From CAZCBJ01 sp964496705 (GTDB lineage Bacteria; Chloroflexota; Anaerolineae; Anaerolineales; Anaerolineaceae): a stretch of 16,245 nt of DNA. The stretch is taken from contig CAZCBJ010000076.1 of assembly GCA_964496705.1 (NCBI GenBank), forward strand, positions 1 through 16,245. Direction: 5' to 3'. Shown in pieces: positions 1 to 7,001 of the stretch. The notes beneath the pieces were generated by a model that was not told the origin of the DNA, made no database searches, and worked only from the letters and a program-made list of their open reading frames with translations. A program made the translations under genes and the position numbers. Numbering within the stretch: the first letter of the stretch is position 1; the number at the start of each line of letters is the position of its first letter.

Positions 1-1
1 G

Positions 2-949
2 ACGGTTGAGGTGCAGGCGCGCGCGGTGGTCAACGCCGCCGGGCCGTGGTGCGATGAGCTGCGCGCTTTGGCGGGTGAGGCAGCCCCCCGCCTGCGCAAG
101 CTGCGCGGCAGTCACCTGGTCTTCAGCCGCGCGCGCCTGCCGCTGCCCTGCGCGGTTACCCTGCTCCACCCGCGCGACAACCGCGCCATGTTCGCCATCC
201 CCTGGGAAGGCGTGACGCTGATCGGCACCACCGACCTCGACCATGATCCCGCGCTGGAAGCCGCCCAGCCCGAGCCGCGCGCCAGCGCTGAGGAAATCCA
301 TTATCTACTGGAAGCGGCGCGAGTCACCTTTGCGCCGCAGCGCCTGAGCGAGGCGGACATCCTGACCACCTTCGCCGGGCTGCGCCCCACCGTGCGCGGC
401 TCGCCTGCCGCGCCTTCCAAAGTCTCGCGCCAGCACGTCGTCTGGCAGGAACAGGGTTTGCTGACCGTCACCAGCGGCAAGCTGACCACCTTCCGCGTCA
501 TGGCGCTGGAGGCGCTCAACGCGCTGCGCGCGCAACTGCCCGGCCCGCCGGATTTCGACCCGCGCCAGCGCTTCTTCGAGACGCTCCCCGAGCTGCCCGA
601 AGTTGACCTCACCGCGGAGATGCTGGCCTACCTGATGGGGCGCTACGGCGCTGAGACGGGCGAGCTGCTGGCCTGCGCCGCGCCGGGCGAGCTGGAGCCG
701 ATCCCCGGTGCGCCCAACCCGTGGGCCGAGTTGCGCTGGGCGGCGCGCTGCGGCGGTGGGCTGCGCCTCGACGATCTGCTGCTGCGCCGCCTGCGCCTGG
801 GGCTGCTGCTGCCTGGCGGCGGGGTGGAACGGCTGCCGCGCATCCGCGCCGTTGTGCAGCCCGAGATGGGTTGGGATGACGCGCGCTGGGAGGTGGAAGA
901 GGCCGCCTACCGCCGGACGTGGGCGGAGAGCTACGGCATGCCCGTATAA
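2..949 (+). CDS. glpD: Glycerol-3-phosphate dehydrogenase (GlpA/GlpD type), 3' part only
   Basis: FAD-dependent oxidation of sn-glycerol 3-phosphate to dihydroxyacetone phosphate, at the membrane in most family members. The reading frame is open from the left edge (first full codon at base 2), so the N-terminus with the FAD GxGxxG motif lies outside the window; 315 codons remain. Visible family signatures are VVNAAGPW near the start, KLRGSHLVF, the IPWEGVTLIGTTD block, AGLRPTVRG and the SGKLTTFR stretch that ends the oxidase domain. About 130 residues follow, as expected for the C-terminal cap domain. The gene ends in TAA at 947-949, inside the end of the convergent PIG-L gene. A related DAO-family oxidase is possible, but the TSGKLTTFR and GTTDLDHD blocks fit GlpA/GlpD best. 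Confidence 0.9.
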   Translation, partial: TVEVQARAVVNAAGPWCDELRALAGEAAPRLRKLRGSHLVFSRARLPLPCAVTLLHPRDNRAMFAIPWEGVTLIGTTDLDHDPALEAAQPEPRASAEEIHYLLEAARVTFAPQRLSEADILTTFAGLRPTVRGSPAAPSKVSRQHVVWQEQGLLTVTSGKLTTFRVMALEALNALRAQLPGPPDFDPRQRFFETLPELPEVDLTAEMLAYLMGRYGAETGELLACAAPGELEPIPGAPNPWAELRWAARCGGGLRLDDLLLRRLRLGLLLPGGGVERLPRIRAVVQPEMGWDDARWEVEEAAYRRTWAESYGMPV

Positions 950-2412
950 ATCATCTGCCAGGCTGACTTGTCCACCACCTGCCCGCTGACTTCCACCGTC
1001 GCGCCCAGGTACACCGCCCACGGATTGCCCAGCTCAGCCAGCGGTATCGCAGCGCAGGCATAATTAACCGTGCGCTGGACGACCGCCGTGCCGCTTGCAG
1101 GGCGGCCGCTGCGCGCCTGGTAGGTGGCGATGCCGTCCGCGCTGAGTGCCTTGATGCGGATCACATACAGCATCTCAGGCACCGCCCGGTTTTTCATCTG
1201 CAAACAGGCCAGCAGGCTGCCCTGCTCATCCTGCGCGGCGTAAATGGCGGAAAGGTCGCCGGAGGGGATGACATCGCGGGTGATGAAGTCCGCCACCGGG
1301 TCCAACTGCACCGGCGGAATCGGCGCGCCGTCCGCATCCTCCCAGGAGGATGGTCTGAGCGCATCCCCCTGTGCCACCGCGCGCAGTCCGGCGTCCTCCA
1401 CCGGCGCGAACAACTCATTGGCGCGCACGAAACTCTCCATCAATCCGCGCAGTGTGGTCAACTGGGTGTGATATTGCGCGACTGCCCGCCGTTTGGCGCT
1501 CACATCTTCGGGGGTCAGGTCCCAGCGGTACCAGTTGGGATAAATCCAGCTCAACGCTGCGGGCGGCACCAGAACCGCATCCGGTTTCAGCCCCTTGACG
1601 GCTGGGAAGTCGGGGCGGTGGATCAGATAGGTGAATTGCAGCGGCGTGTAGGTTGGATCGGCATGCTGCAGGCGGGCAATTGCCAGGCGGGTGAAAGCGT
1701 TCAGCCCCCAGTGGTCGGGATGCTCATCGTCGGGATGGGGGTAGATGATCAGGTCCGGGCGGTAGTCTGCCAGGATTGCGGCGATATCCGCCAGGTAATC
1801 TTCGCCAGAGTAAACCGCTGCGGGATTGTAGGTCAGCGGGTAGGGACTGCGGTTTTCCTTGCTGAACGGCGAACGGTACGGCTTCTGCCTCGACCAGTAA
1901 CCGTTCCACAGCGCCGGCGACCCGCGGTCGGGGTAGCCGAGGAAATACACCTTCTCCGGCTGCACGCCGAGGACGCGCAGCGCCGCCAGCGATTCTTGCT
2001 GACGCAGCATGCCCATGCGTATGAAATCCAGCGCGCGGGGGTAAATGCGGCGAAAGTCGCGCATGGTGGCGTACCGATAACCGTCGCCGTTGGTGGCGAT
2101 GACCACGCGCACCTCGATTCCGGCCCGCACCGCCGCCTGAATGACCCCGCCGGGGCCGAGGGTTTCGTCATCACAGTGCGGCGCCATCACCAGCAGCCGC
2201 TGCGCCCCTTCCATGGGCAGGGGAGTCAATTCAAAAAGCGGCATGACGTACGGCGAAAGCAGCACCCGGTACCCCAGCAGAATCACCAAGACCAGCAGGC
2301 TGATCAGAAGCAAAATCTTCCACTTACGCTGCAATCCGCTCAGGAGATGAGAAAAAATTGCGTTCATAAAATGTACGGCTCGCTGTGCCAGCATAGTCAT
2401 TGCGCATTTCAT
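931..2412 (-). CDS. Membrane-anchored PIG-L (LmbE-like) N-acetylglucosamine deacetylase family protein
   Basis: Zinc-dependent amidase of the PIG-L/LmbE superfamily, whose members remove acetyl groups from GlcNAc-containing lipids, mycothiol or bacillithiol precursors and other sugar amides. One hydrophobic segment near the N-terminus (ILLLISLLVLVILLGY) should anchor the enzyme with the catalytic domain outside. Metal site: PHCDDE about 30 residues after the anchor (the usual AHPDDE with Cys for Pro) and the paired PHPDDEHPDH block in mid-protein. About 200 C-terminal residues beyond the core look like an extra domain I do not recognise. The start is uncertain. A minus-strand TATAAT at 2453-2448 places the transcript start near 2441, so GTG 2424, ATG 2412 (chosen) and ATG 2367 are all possible; a GGAG lies 13 bases before ATG 2412. 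The specific substrate cannot be told. Confidence 0.85.
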   Translation of the reverse strand: MKCAMTMLAQRAVHFMNAIFSHLLSGLQRKWKILLLISLLVLVILLGYRVLLSPYVMPLFELTPLPMEGAQRLLVMAPHCDDETLGPGGVIQAAVRAGIEVRVVIATNGDGYRYATMRDFRRIYPRALDFIRMGMLRQQESLAALRVLGVQPEKVYFLGYPDRGSPALWNGYWSRQKPYRSPFSKENRSPYPLTYNPAAVYSGEDYLADIAAILADYRPDLIIYPHPDDEHPDHWGLNAFTRLAIARLQHADPTYTPLQFTYLIHRPDFPAVKGLKPDAVLVPPAALSWIYPNWYRWDLTPEDVSAKRRAVAQYHTQLTTLRGLMESFVRANELFAPVEDAGLRAVAQGDALRPSSWEDADGAPIPPVQLDPVADFITRDVIPSGDLSAIYAAQDEQGSLLACLQMKNRAVPEMLYVIRIKALSADGIATYQARSGRPASGTAVVQRTVNYACAAIPLAELGNPWAVYLGATVEVSGQVVDKSAWQMIYTGMP

Positions 2413-2447
2413 CCGAAGATGCACTCTCCGAAGAATTGCGTTTACCG

Positions 2448-2453
2448 ATTATA
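2448..2453 (-). promoter_or_regulatory. -10 box for the PIG-L gene
   Basis: A perfect TATAAT on the minus strand (plus strand ATTATA). It would start transcription near 2441, 17-29 bases before the candidate start codons at 2424 and 2412. I see no convincing -35 hexamer 16-18 bases upstream. Confidence 0.45.
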
Positions 2454-2465
2454 CTCGCACCTTAA

Positions 2466-2594
2466 TTCTCATGGCCGGACATGGCCGACCGCCCGGTGTT
2501 CTTCGAGCGTATAATCAATGACCTGCAGCCCGCCGGGTTCATCCTCAAGGCGGTGCGCATCGGCGGGCAGACCTTTGATCTGGTGATGCGCTGA
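2466..2594 (+). pseudogene. Short orphan reading frame, perhaps the tail of a lost gene
   Basis: An open frame of 42 codons plus TGA in the 2413-2746 intergenic space. From ATG 2481 it gives a 37-residue peptide beginning MADRPVFFERIIND and ending IGGQTFDLVMR. Its amphipathic, well-balanced composition and GC-rich third positions look like the C-terminus of a real protein, not noise. There is no ribosome binding site before ATG 2481. It may be a relic of a deleted gene or an unannotated microprotein; I do not recognise the family. A TATAAT at 2510-2515 lies inside it. Confidence 0.3.
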
Positions 2595-2595
2595 G

Positions 2596-2625
2596 TTGTG
2601 CGGCAATTCTGACATCATGTATAAT
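2596..2625 (+). promoter_or_regulatory. Promoter for the NERD-helicase gene
   Basis: TATAAT at 2620-2625 preceded, after an 18-base spacer, by TTGTGC (3 of 6 matches to TTGACA). It lies downstream of the orphan frame and about 120 bases before the helicase start at 2747, leaving a 5' leader of roughly 115 bases in which I see no stable structure. This completes the 334-base stretch between PIG-L and the helicase: a minus promoter, an orphan tail, this promoter and a leader. Confidence 0.5.
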
Positions 2626-2746
2626 CAAGTCAGGTATCATCCGCAGCGCGTTTCATGTTTTGGTGAATACATCTTTCATCCATTCAGGGCGCTTGCTCCC
2701 TGCAGCTTTTATTCGCGTCAGGAAAGTTGATGACAGGAGGGTGAAT

Positions 2747-4774
2747 ATGGCTGAAGAGGTCGGATTTCTCAGAGACGACGCAACCTATGGCGAAAAAGAA
2801 AGCCTCAGGTTGTTGAGCCGCAACCTGCCCAAAGAGTACTTTGTCTATGTGGAGACCCACATTCACAAGAAAAGGGAGCTGCGCTTTCCGGATTTCATCG
2901 TGCTGACCAACTACGGCGTCATCGTCCTGGAGGTGAAGGACTGGGTGATGGTCGAAAAGGCCAACCCGCACGGCGCCACCATCCGCACGCGCAGTGGAGA
3001 GAGCCGCCGCGAACCCAATCCGGTGACCACCGCCCGCGAGTATGCCATCCTGCTCTCCAACAATCTCAATCAGCGTCTCAACCAGGCCGAACCCGGCGAG
3101 GCGGTTCCCTGGGGCTATGCGGCGGTGCTCATCAACCTGCCGCCGGTGCTGCTCAGCCAGTTGGGCCGCGCCTGGGGCGAGGAGTTTGTCCTCGGTCGCG
3201 ACGATCTGTCCAACCCCGACCGCCTCACCCACCGCCTGAGGAACACCGTCCCGCTCCAGCACATGCGCAACCTGACCAAGCGCGAGATCGATCACGTCCG
3301 CGCCACCATTTATCCTGAGGTGGAATTCGTTCACCCCGACAGGCCGGCGGTCATCCTCGACCAGCAGCAGGAGCGAATCGTCGCCGAGCCGGTGAAAGCC
3401 GAGAGCGCTGAGGAAGCCCCAAAAGCCGCGGCGGCGGAAAAGCAAATCTCCTTCTTCCCCGCCCAGCCGGCAGCCAAAGACGAAGCGCCGCTGCCCAGCG
3501 CCAGCGAAACGATCAGCCGCCAGGCAGCCATCCGTCTGGTGCGCGGCTTTTCAGGCAGCGGCAAGACCATCGTGCTCATCCAGCGCGCCAAATACCTGGC
3601 CGCCCGCTACCCTGAATGGAAAATCTGCGTCCTCACTTATAACAAGCCGCTGCAGGAACAACTGCGCATCGCTTTTCAAGGCACCAAAATTTACCCGCGC
3701 ACCTTTCACAGCCTTTGTCGCTACCTGACGCACTTTAAGGATGACACCTGCACTGAGCTGGAGGGCTGGATCGCCAACCAGACCCGCGAGCACCCCGTCC
3801 TGGGTAAACTCGGCAGACCCTTCGTGTGCGGTGAAATCAACTGGCTGCGCGACATGGGCGTCACCACCCTGGAAGCCTACCTGGGGCTGGAGCGGCACGG
3901 CCGGCAGCGGCTGGCTGCCGAAGCGCGGCGCGACATCTTCACCCTGCTCGCCTCCTACCGCGCGCACCTGCAAGAAAACGGGCTGTGGGATTGGGAGGAA
4001 TTGCCGCTGACCATCCTCCAAAAATTTGAGGACGGCACGCTTAACCCCGGGTATATGGACGCCATGCTGATTGACGAAGCCCAGGATTGGGCGCCGGTCT
4101 GGTTCCGCGTGATCCAGCGCGTGCTTAACCCCGAACACGGTTATCTATTTCTGGCTGACGACCCCTCGCAGTCGATTTTCCGCCACTATTCATGGCGCGA
4201 GAAGTCGGTCAACATCGTTGGCCGCACCCGTTGGCTGAGGGTTCCGTACCGCAACACCTTCGAGATTTACCAGGCCGCCTTTGGGCTGATCGCGGACCAC
4301 GCCGCCATCCAGGCCGCCCTCTCCGAGGAAGGCGAGCTGGTCGAGCCGGAAGTTTCGAGCGAGCAGATGCGCCACGGCCCGCGCCCGTTGATCCAAAAAT
4401 GCCGCAGCGCCGCCGATGAGCTGGTTTGCGTCAAAAATCGCATCGATGTGCTGCGCCGCGAGGGCCTGCACGATGAGCAGATCGCCGTGCTGGCGCGCTA
4501 CCGCAGCGACCTGCAGCCCTTTGAAAACGCGCTGAAAGGTTACCGCGTGGTGGTGCACCCCATCCACAGTTTCAAAGGGCTGGAGATGGAAGCGGTGATC
4601 ATCCCGCACATCCACAAGACTTTTTCTCATGAGACCGACGAGACGGCCGAGCGGCGGCTGATGTACATGGCCATGTCCCGCGCCCGCTCCGCGCTGTACA
4701 TGACCTACTCGGGCAGATTGCCCCGCGTCTACGAAGAGCTGTGCGCCCGGCAGCAACTGGACCGGCTGGAATGA
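2747..4774 (+). CDS. NERD-domain / UvrD-type superfamily 1 helicase fusion
   Basis: A 675-residue protein joining an N-terminal NERD (nuclease-related) domain to an SF1 DNA helicase. The NERD part has the PD-(D/E)xK-like pair PD48-49 and E62-V-K64 (FPDFIVLT, VIVLEVKDW). An Ala/Glu-rich linker (about 215-255) leads to the helicase: Walker A GFSGSGKT at 267-274, motif II IDEAQD with D443/E444, motif III ADDPSQSIF, motif V HSFKGLE at 607-613 and motif VI MYMAMSRAR ending at 647. ATG 2747 is chosen because AGGAGG lies six bases before it; the frame is open further upstream without a ribosome site. Likely roles are DNA repair or defence against foreign DNA. It stands alone with its own promoter, and no partner restriction or defence gene is visible. 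Confidence 0.88.
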   Translation: MAEEVGFLRDDATYGEKESLRLLSRNLPKEYFVYVETHIHKKRELRFPDFIVLTNYGVIVLEVKDWVMVEKANPHGATIRTRSGESRREPNPVTTAREYAILLSNNLNQRLNQAEPGEAVPWGYAAVLINLPPVLLSQLGRAWGEEFVLGRDDLSNPDRLTHRLRNTVPLQHMRNLTKREIDHVRATIYPEVEFVHPDRPAVILDQQQERIVAEPVKAESAEEAPKAAAAEKQISFFPAQPAAKDEAPLPSASETISRQAAIRLVRGFSGSGKTIVLIQRAKYLAARYPEWKICVLTYNKPLQEQLRIAFQGTKIYPRTFHSLCRYLTHFKDDTCTELEGWIANQTREHPVLGKLGRPFVCGEINWLRDMGVTTLEAYLGLERHGRQRLAAEARRDIFTLLASYRAHLQENGLWDWEELPLTILQKFEDGTLNPGYMDAMLIDEAQDWAPVWFRVIQRVLNPEHGYLFLADDPSQSIFRHYSWREKSVNIVGRTRWLRVPYRNTFEIYQAAFGLIADHAAIQAALSEEGELVEPEVSSEQMRHGPRPLIQKCRSAADELVCVKNRIDVLRREGLHDEQIAVLARYRSDLQPFENALKGYRVVVHPIHSFKGLEMEAVIIPHIHKTFSHETDETAERRLMYMAMSRARSALYMTYSGRLPRVYEELCARQQLDRLE

Positions 4775-4775
4775 A

Positions 4776-4871
4776 CCCCCATCCACTCACCTCAGGCAAG
4801 GTTTTATGAAGCGCGCCGCCGCTGAACTGGGCTGGGAGCGCATGCTCGGATTTTATCAGGAGAGGCTGTGA
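4776..4871 (+). pseudogene. Possible C-terminal remnant, alpha/beta-hydrolase-like
   Basis: Directly after the helicase stop, another frame stays open to a TGA at 4869-4871. From ATG 4806 it encodes 21 residues ending GWERMLGFYQERL. An AWERxLxFFxxxL ending is typical of dienelactone-hydrolase-type alpha/beta hydrolases, so this may be the tail of a deleted hydrolase gene. The match is short and no ribosome site precedes ATG 4806. Confidence 0.25.
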
Positions 4872-4888
4872 AACAGTCTTGCCCAAGG

Positions 4889-4940
4889 CCCTCACCCCTT
4901 CGCCCCTCTCCCACTTGTGGGAGAGGGGTTGGGGTGAGGG
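4889..4940. repeat. 52-base GC-rich palindrome, repeat copy 1
   Basis: A nearly perfect cruciform made of two nested inverted repeats. The inner arms CCCCTCTCCCAC (4903-4914) and GTGGGAGAGGGG (4917-4928) are perfect, with a two-base centre. The outer arms CCCTCACCCC (4889-4898) and GGGGTGAGGG (4931-4940) are also perfect. It resembles the short REP-like palindromes scattered between genes in many genomes. Placed between two same-strand genes, it could terminate helicase transcription or stabilise mRNA ends. Confidence 0.85.
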
Positions 4941-4955
4941 CAGACAAAAGTCCTC

Positions 4956-4997
4956 TTCGCCCCTCTCCCACTTGTGGCAGAGGGGTTGGGGTGAGGG
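4956..4997. repeat. GC-rich repeat copy 2, lacking the outer left arm
   Basis: A direct repeat of 4899-4940 over 42 bases with a single change (G to C in the right inner arm, base 4979). It lacks the outer CCCTCACCCC arm, so only the inner hairpin (now with a mismatch) can form. It ends two bases before the AAGGA that serves the next gene. Confidence 0.85.
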
Positions 4998-5009
4998 ATA
5001 AGGACATCC

Positions 5010-5750
5010 ATGAACACTCATAACATATTTTCCCTGGACGACAACTACACCGTCCTGGCCAAGCCCTTCGGCACACCGCTGGTGGCGCAGGGCTGGAACT
5101 GGCTGCCGCTCAACCAGTTGGGCCTGTGGGCGATCATGACCTGGCGCGCCGGGTGCGGGCATCCCGGGCGCAGCTTCGGACAGCGCCTGGGCATCGGCGG
5201 CTTGAGCATGCTGGTCATGCTCGGCTCGGAATGGTGCCACAACCTGGCGCATGCCGCCGCGGCGCGCCTGCTGTGCAGGCCGATGGACGCGCTGCGCATC
5301 GTCTTCGGTATGCCGCTGGTGATTTACCAGATTCCCGACGATCCCGCGGTGACCCCGCGCCAGCACATGCTGCGCGCGCTGGGCGGGCCGCTGTTCAACC
5401 TGGCCGCGCTGGGCATTGCGCTGCTGGCGCGGCGCTTCAGCCGCCCCGGCTCGGGCGCGCGGGCGGTGGCGGATGCGGCCGCCGGGATGAACGCCTTCAT
5501 CTGCGCGGGCGGACTGCTGCCCATCCCGCAGTTCGACGGCGGCTCGCTGCTCAAATGGGCGCTGGTCGAGAAAGGCCGCAGCCCTCAGGCTGCTGAGGAG
5601 GTGGTGGTCCGCGCCAACCGGGTTACCGGCGTGGGCCTGGGATTGGCGGCGGGCGCGGCGCTCAAAAAGCGCAAGCGCTTCCTGGGCGTTGTGCTGGGCT
5701 TGCTGGCTGTGCTCAGCCTGCTGGTGGGGTTTAAAATCCTCAAGGAGTAG
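5010..5750 (+). CDS. Site-2-protease-like (M50 family) membrane protein, catalytic Glu replaced
   Basis: A 246-residue polytopic membrane protein with the architecture of S2P/M50 intramembrane metalloproteases. One membrane segment at about 62-88 carries the would-be HExxH, here H77-N-L-A-H81. A second at about 155-182 carries GGLLPIPQFDGG, the usual NxxPxxPLDGG block, with D176 as third zinc ligand. Further hydrophobic segments lie at about 126-140 and 222-242. Metal ligands are kept but the general base glutamate is Asn78; a glutamate (E74) sits three residues before H77. It may be an inactive or altered protease. Start: AAGGA at 4999-5003 before ATG 5010. It stands alone, downstream of the palindromic repeats. 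Confidence 0.7.
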   Translation: MNTHNIFSLDDNYTVLAKPFGTPLVAQGWNWLPLNQLGLWAIMTWRAGCGHPGRSFGQRLGIGGLSMLVMLGSEWCHNLAHAAAARLLCRPMDALRIVFGMPLVIYQIPDDPAVTPRQHMLRALGGPLFNLAALGIALLARRFSRPGSGARAVADAAAGMNAFICAGGLLPIPQFDGGSLLKWALVEKGRSPQAAEEVVVRANRVTGVGLGLAAGAALKKRKRFLGVVLGLLAVLSLLVGFKILKE

Positions 5751-5753
5751 AGA

Positions 5754-5924
5754 TCAGCGCCAGCCCGGCTCGACGAACACATCCGCCCAGGGCAGCCGGA
5801 ACCGGGGCGATGTGCCGCAGCAGGAAGATCGCCGCGGCCATGCGCGCGTATGGAAAATTGCCGCGCCCGGCGGTCTGCGCAGCCACTTGCGGCGAAAAGG
5901 GATGATGCCAAACGCCGGAGTTGT
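5754..5924 (-). pseudogene. Possible frameshifted gene tail
   Basis: Between the M50-like gene and the epimerase gene the minus strand reads like the end of a coding sequence in two joined frames. The first part includes GVWHHPFSPQVAAQ and MAAAIFLLRHIA. One base off, the second part reads FRLPWADVFVEPGWR and stops at TGA (5756-5754). The switch lies at a run of four C on the minus strand (plus-strand GGGG at 5804-5807), a typical indel site. It could be a decayed gene or an assembly error. I do not recognise the protein. Confidence 0.3.
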
Positions 5925-6947
5925 CTAGGCGGACTGAGGATCGGGGAAGGCGCGCTCGTAAGCGGCGATGATCCTGTCCCAGGTCTGGTTCATCGCGGCG
6001 TCAATGCTGCAGCGCGCCGGATCAGCATCAAACCAGGCCAGCGCGCGGCGCACCCCCTGAGCCCAGTCCACCTCGCACTTGAATTCGGGCACAAAACGCT
6101 TGATCTTGCGGTTGTCAAACACCAGGCTGTTGCTCTTGTCGCCCAGCAGCGTGCCGAGCATATCGGGCGCGTGCGCGACGATCAACTCGGAGGGGATGTG
6201 CGCGATGCGCGCCTCTGCGCCCGCCGCCAGCCCCGCCTCGCGGGTGATTTGATCCCAGGTCAGCACTTCGTCAGACGTGATGTGGAAAGCCTCGCCAACC
6301 GCCGCGGGCAGCCCCAGCAGCCCCACCAACCCCACGGCAAAATCAGCATTCCAGGTGACTGTCCACAGCGAAGTGCCGTCGCCGGGCACGATCACCTTCT
6401 GACCGCGCTTCATGCGCTGGATGGCGGTGTAGGGATGCCCCCAACTGGCGCCCACCAGCGGAATCTGCGAGGGACCGTAGGTGAGCGAGGGGCGCACAAT
6501 GGTGACCGGGAAGCCTGCCTGCTGATAGGCGCGCATCAGGCGCTGTTCGCAGGCGATCTTGTTGCGCGAATATTCCCAGAAGGGATTGTCCAGCGGGGTG
6601 TCCTCGCTGACCAGGTAGCGGTCGGGGGGTTTCTGGTAAACGCTGGCTGAGCTGATGAACACAAATTGCGCGGTTTTTCCGCTGAACAGGTGGATATCGC
6701 GCTCGATTTCCTCCGGGCGAAACGCGATCCAATCCACCACCACGTCAAAGCGCTGCCCTGCCAGCACATCGGCCAGCGCCGCCGGGCTGCCGTGCACATC
6801 CCCCACCAGCAGCCGCGCGCCTGGCGGGGCGGCATAGCGGGTTGAGCGCGAGCGGGTCAGCAGACTGAGATCAAGACCGCGCTGCAGCGCCAGCGCCGAA
6901 CAAGCCGAGCTGATCAGCCCGGTTCCGCCGATGAAAAGCACTTTCAT
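5925..6947 (-). CDS. NAD-dependent epimerase/dehydratase (extended SDR) family protein
   Basis: A 340-residue extended short-chain dehydrogenase/reductase, probably acting on a nucleotide sugar or sugar derivative. Cofactor motif GGTGLIS at 7-13 follows the first strand (MKVLFIGG). The catalytic set is SSAS at 99-102 and Y126-S-R-N-K130, the classic YxxxK. The sequence resembles the CSP41/isoflavone-reductase-like branch of epimerases. The start at ATG 6947 is chosen because GGAGG lies five bases before it and the Rossmann strand begins at once; an in-frame ATG at 6959 is also open. It lies 54 bases downstream of the sugar isomerase-like gene on the same strand, so the two probably form one transcript and share a carbohydrate pathway. 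The substrate cannot be read from sequence. Confidence 0.85.
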   Translation of the reverse strand: MKVLFIGGTGLISSACSALALQRGLDLSLLTRSRSTRYAAPPGARLLVGDVHGSPAALADVLAGQRFDVVVDWIAFRPEEIERDIHLFSGKTAQFVFISSASVYQKPPDRYLVSEDTPLDNPFWEYSRNKIACEQRLMRAYQQAGFPVTIVRPSLTYGPSQIPLVGASWGHPYTAIQRMKRGQKVIVPGDGTSLWTVTWNADFAVGLVGLLGLPAAVGEAFHITSDEVLTWDQITREAGLAAGAEARIAHIPSELIVAHAPDMLGTLLGDKSNSLVFDNRKIKRFVPEFKCEVDWAQGVRRALAWFDADPARCSIDAAMNQTWDRIIAAYERAFPDPQSA

Positions 6948-7001
6948 GCATCCCTCCACATCCCCGCCGCCGGTGAATAAGCGCGCCCGCCCGGGGAAAG
7001 G

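Noticed and set aside
1468..2514. A 348-codon plus-strand open frame antisense to the PIG-L gene
   Set aside because: Composition is rich in Gln, Gly and His without motifs, as expected from the opposite strand of a GC-rich gene; the minus strand shows clear PIG-L motifs.
2660..2746. Helicase start at GTG/ATG-type codons upstream of 2747
   Set aside because: The upstream part has no ribosome site and does not look like the family; AGGAGG sits six bases before ATG 2747.
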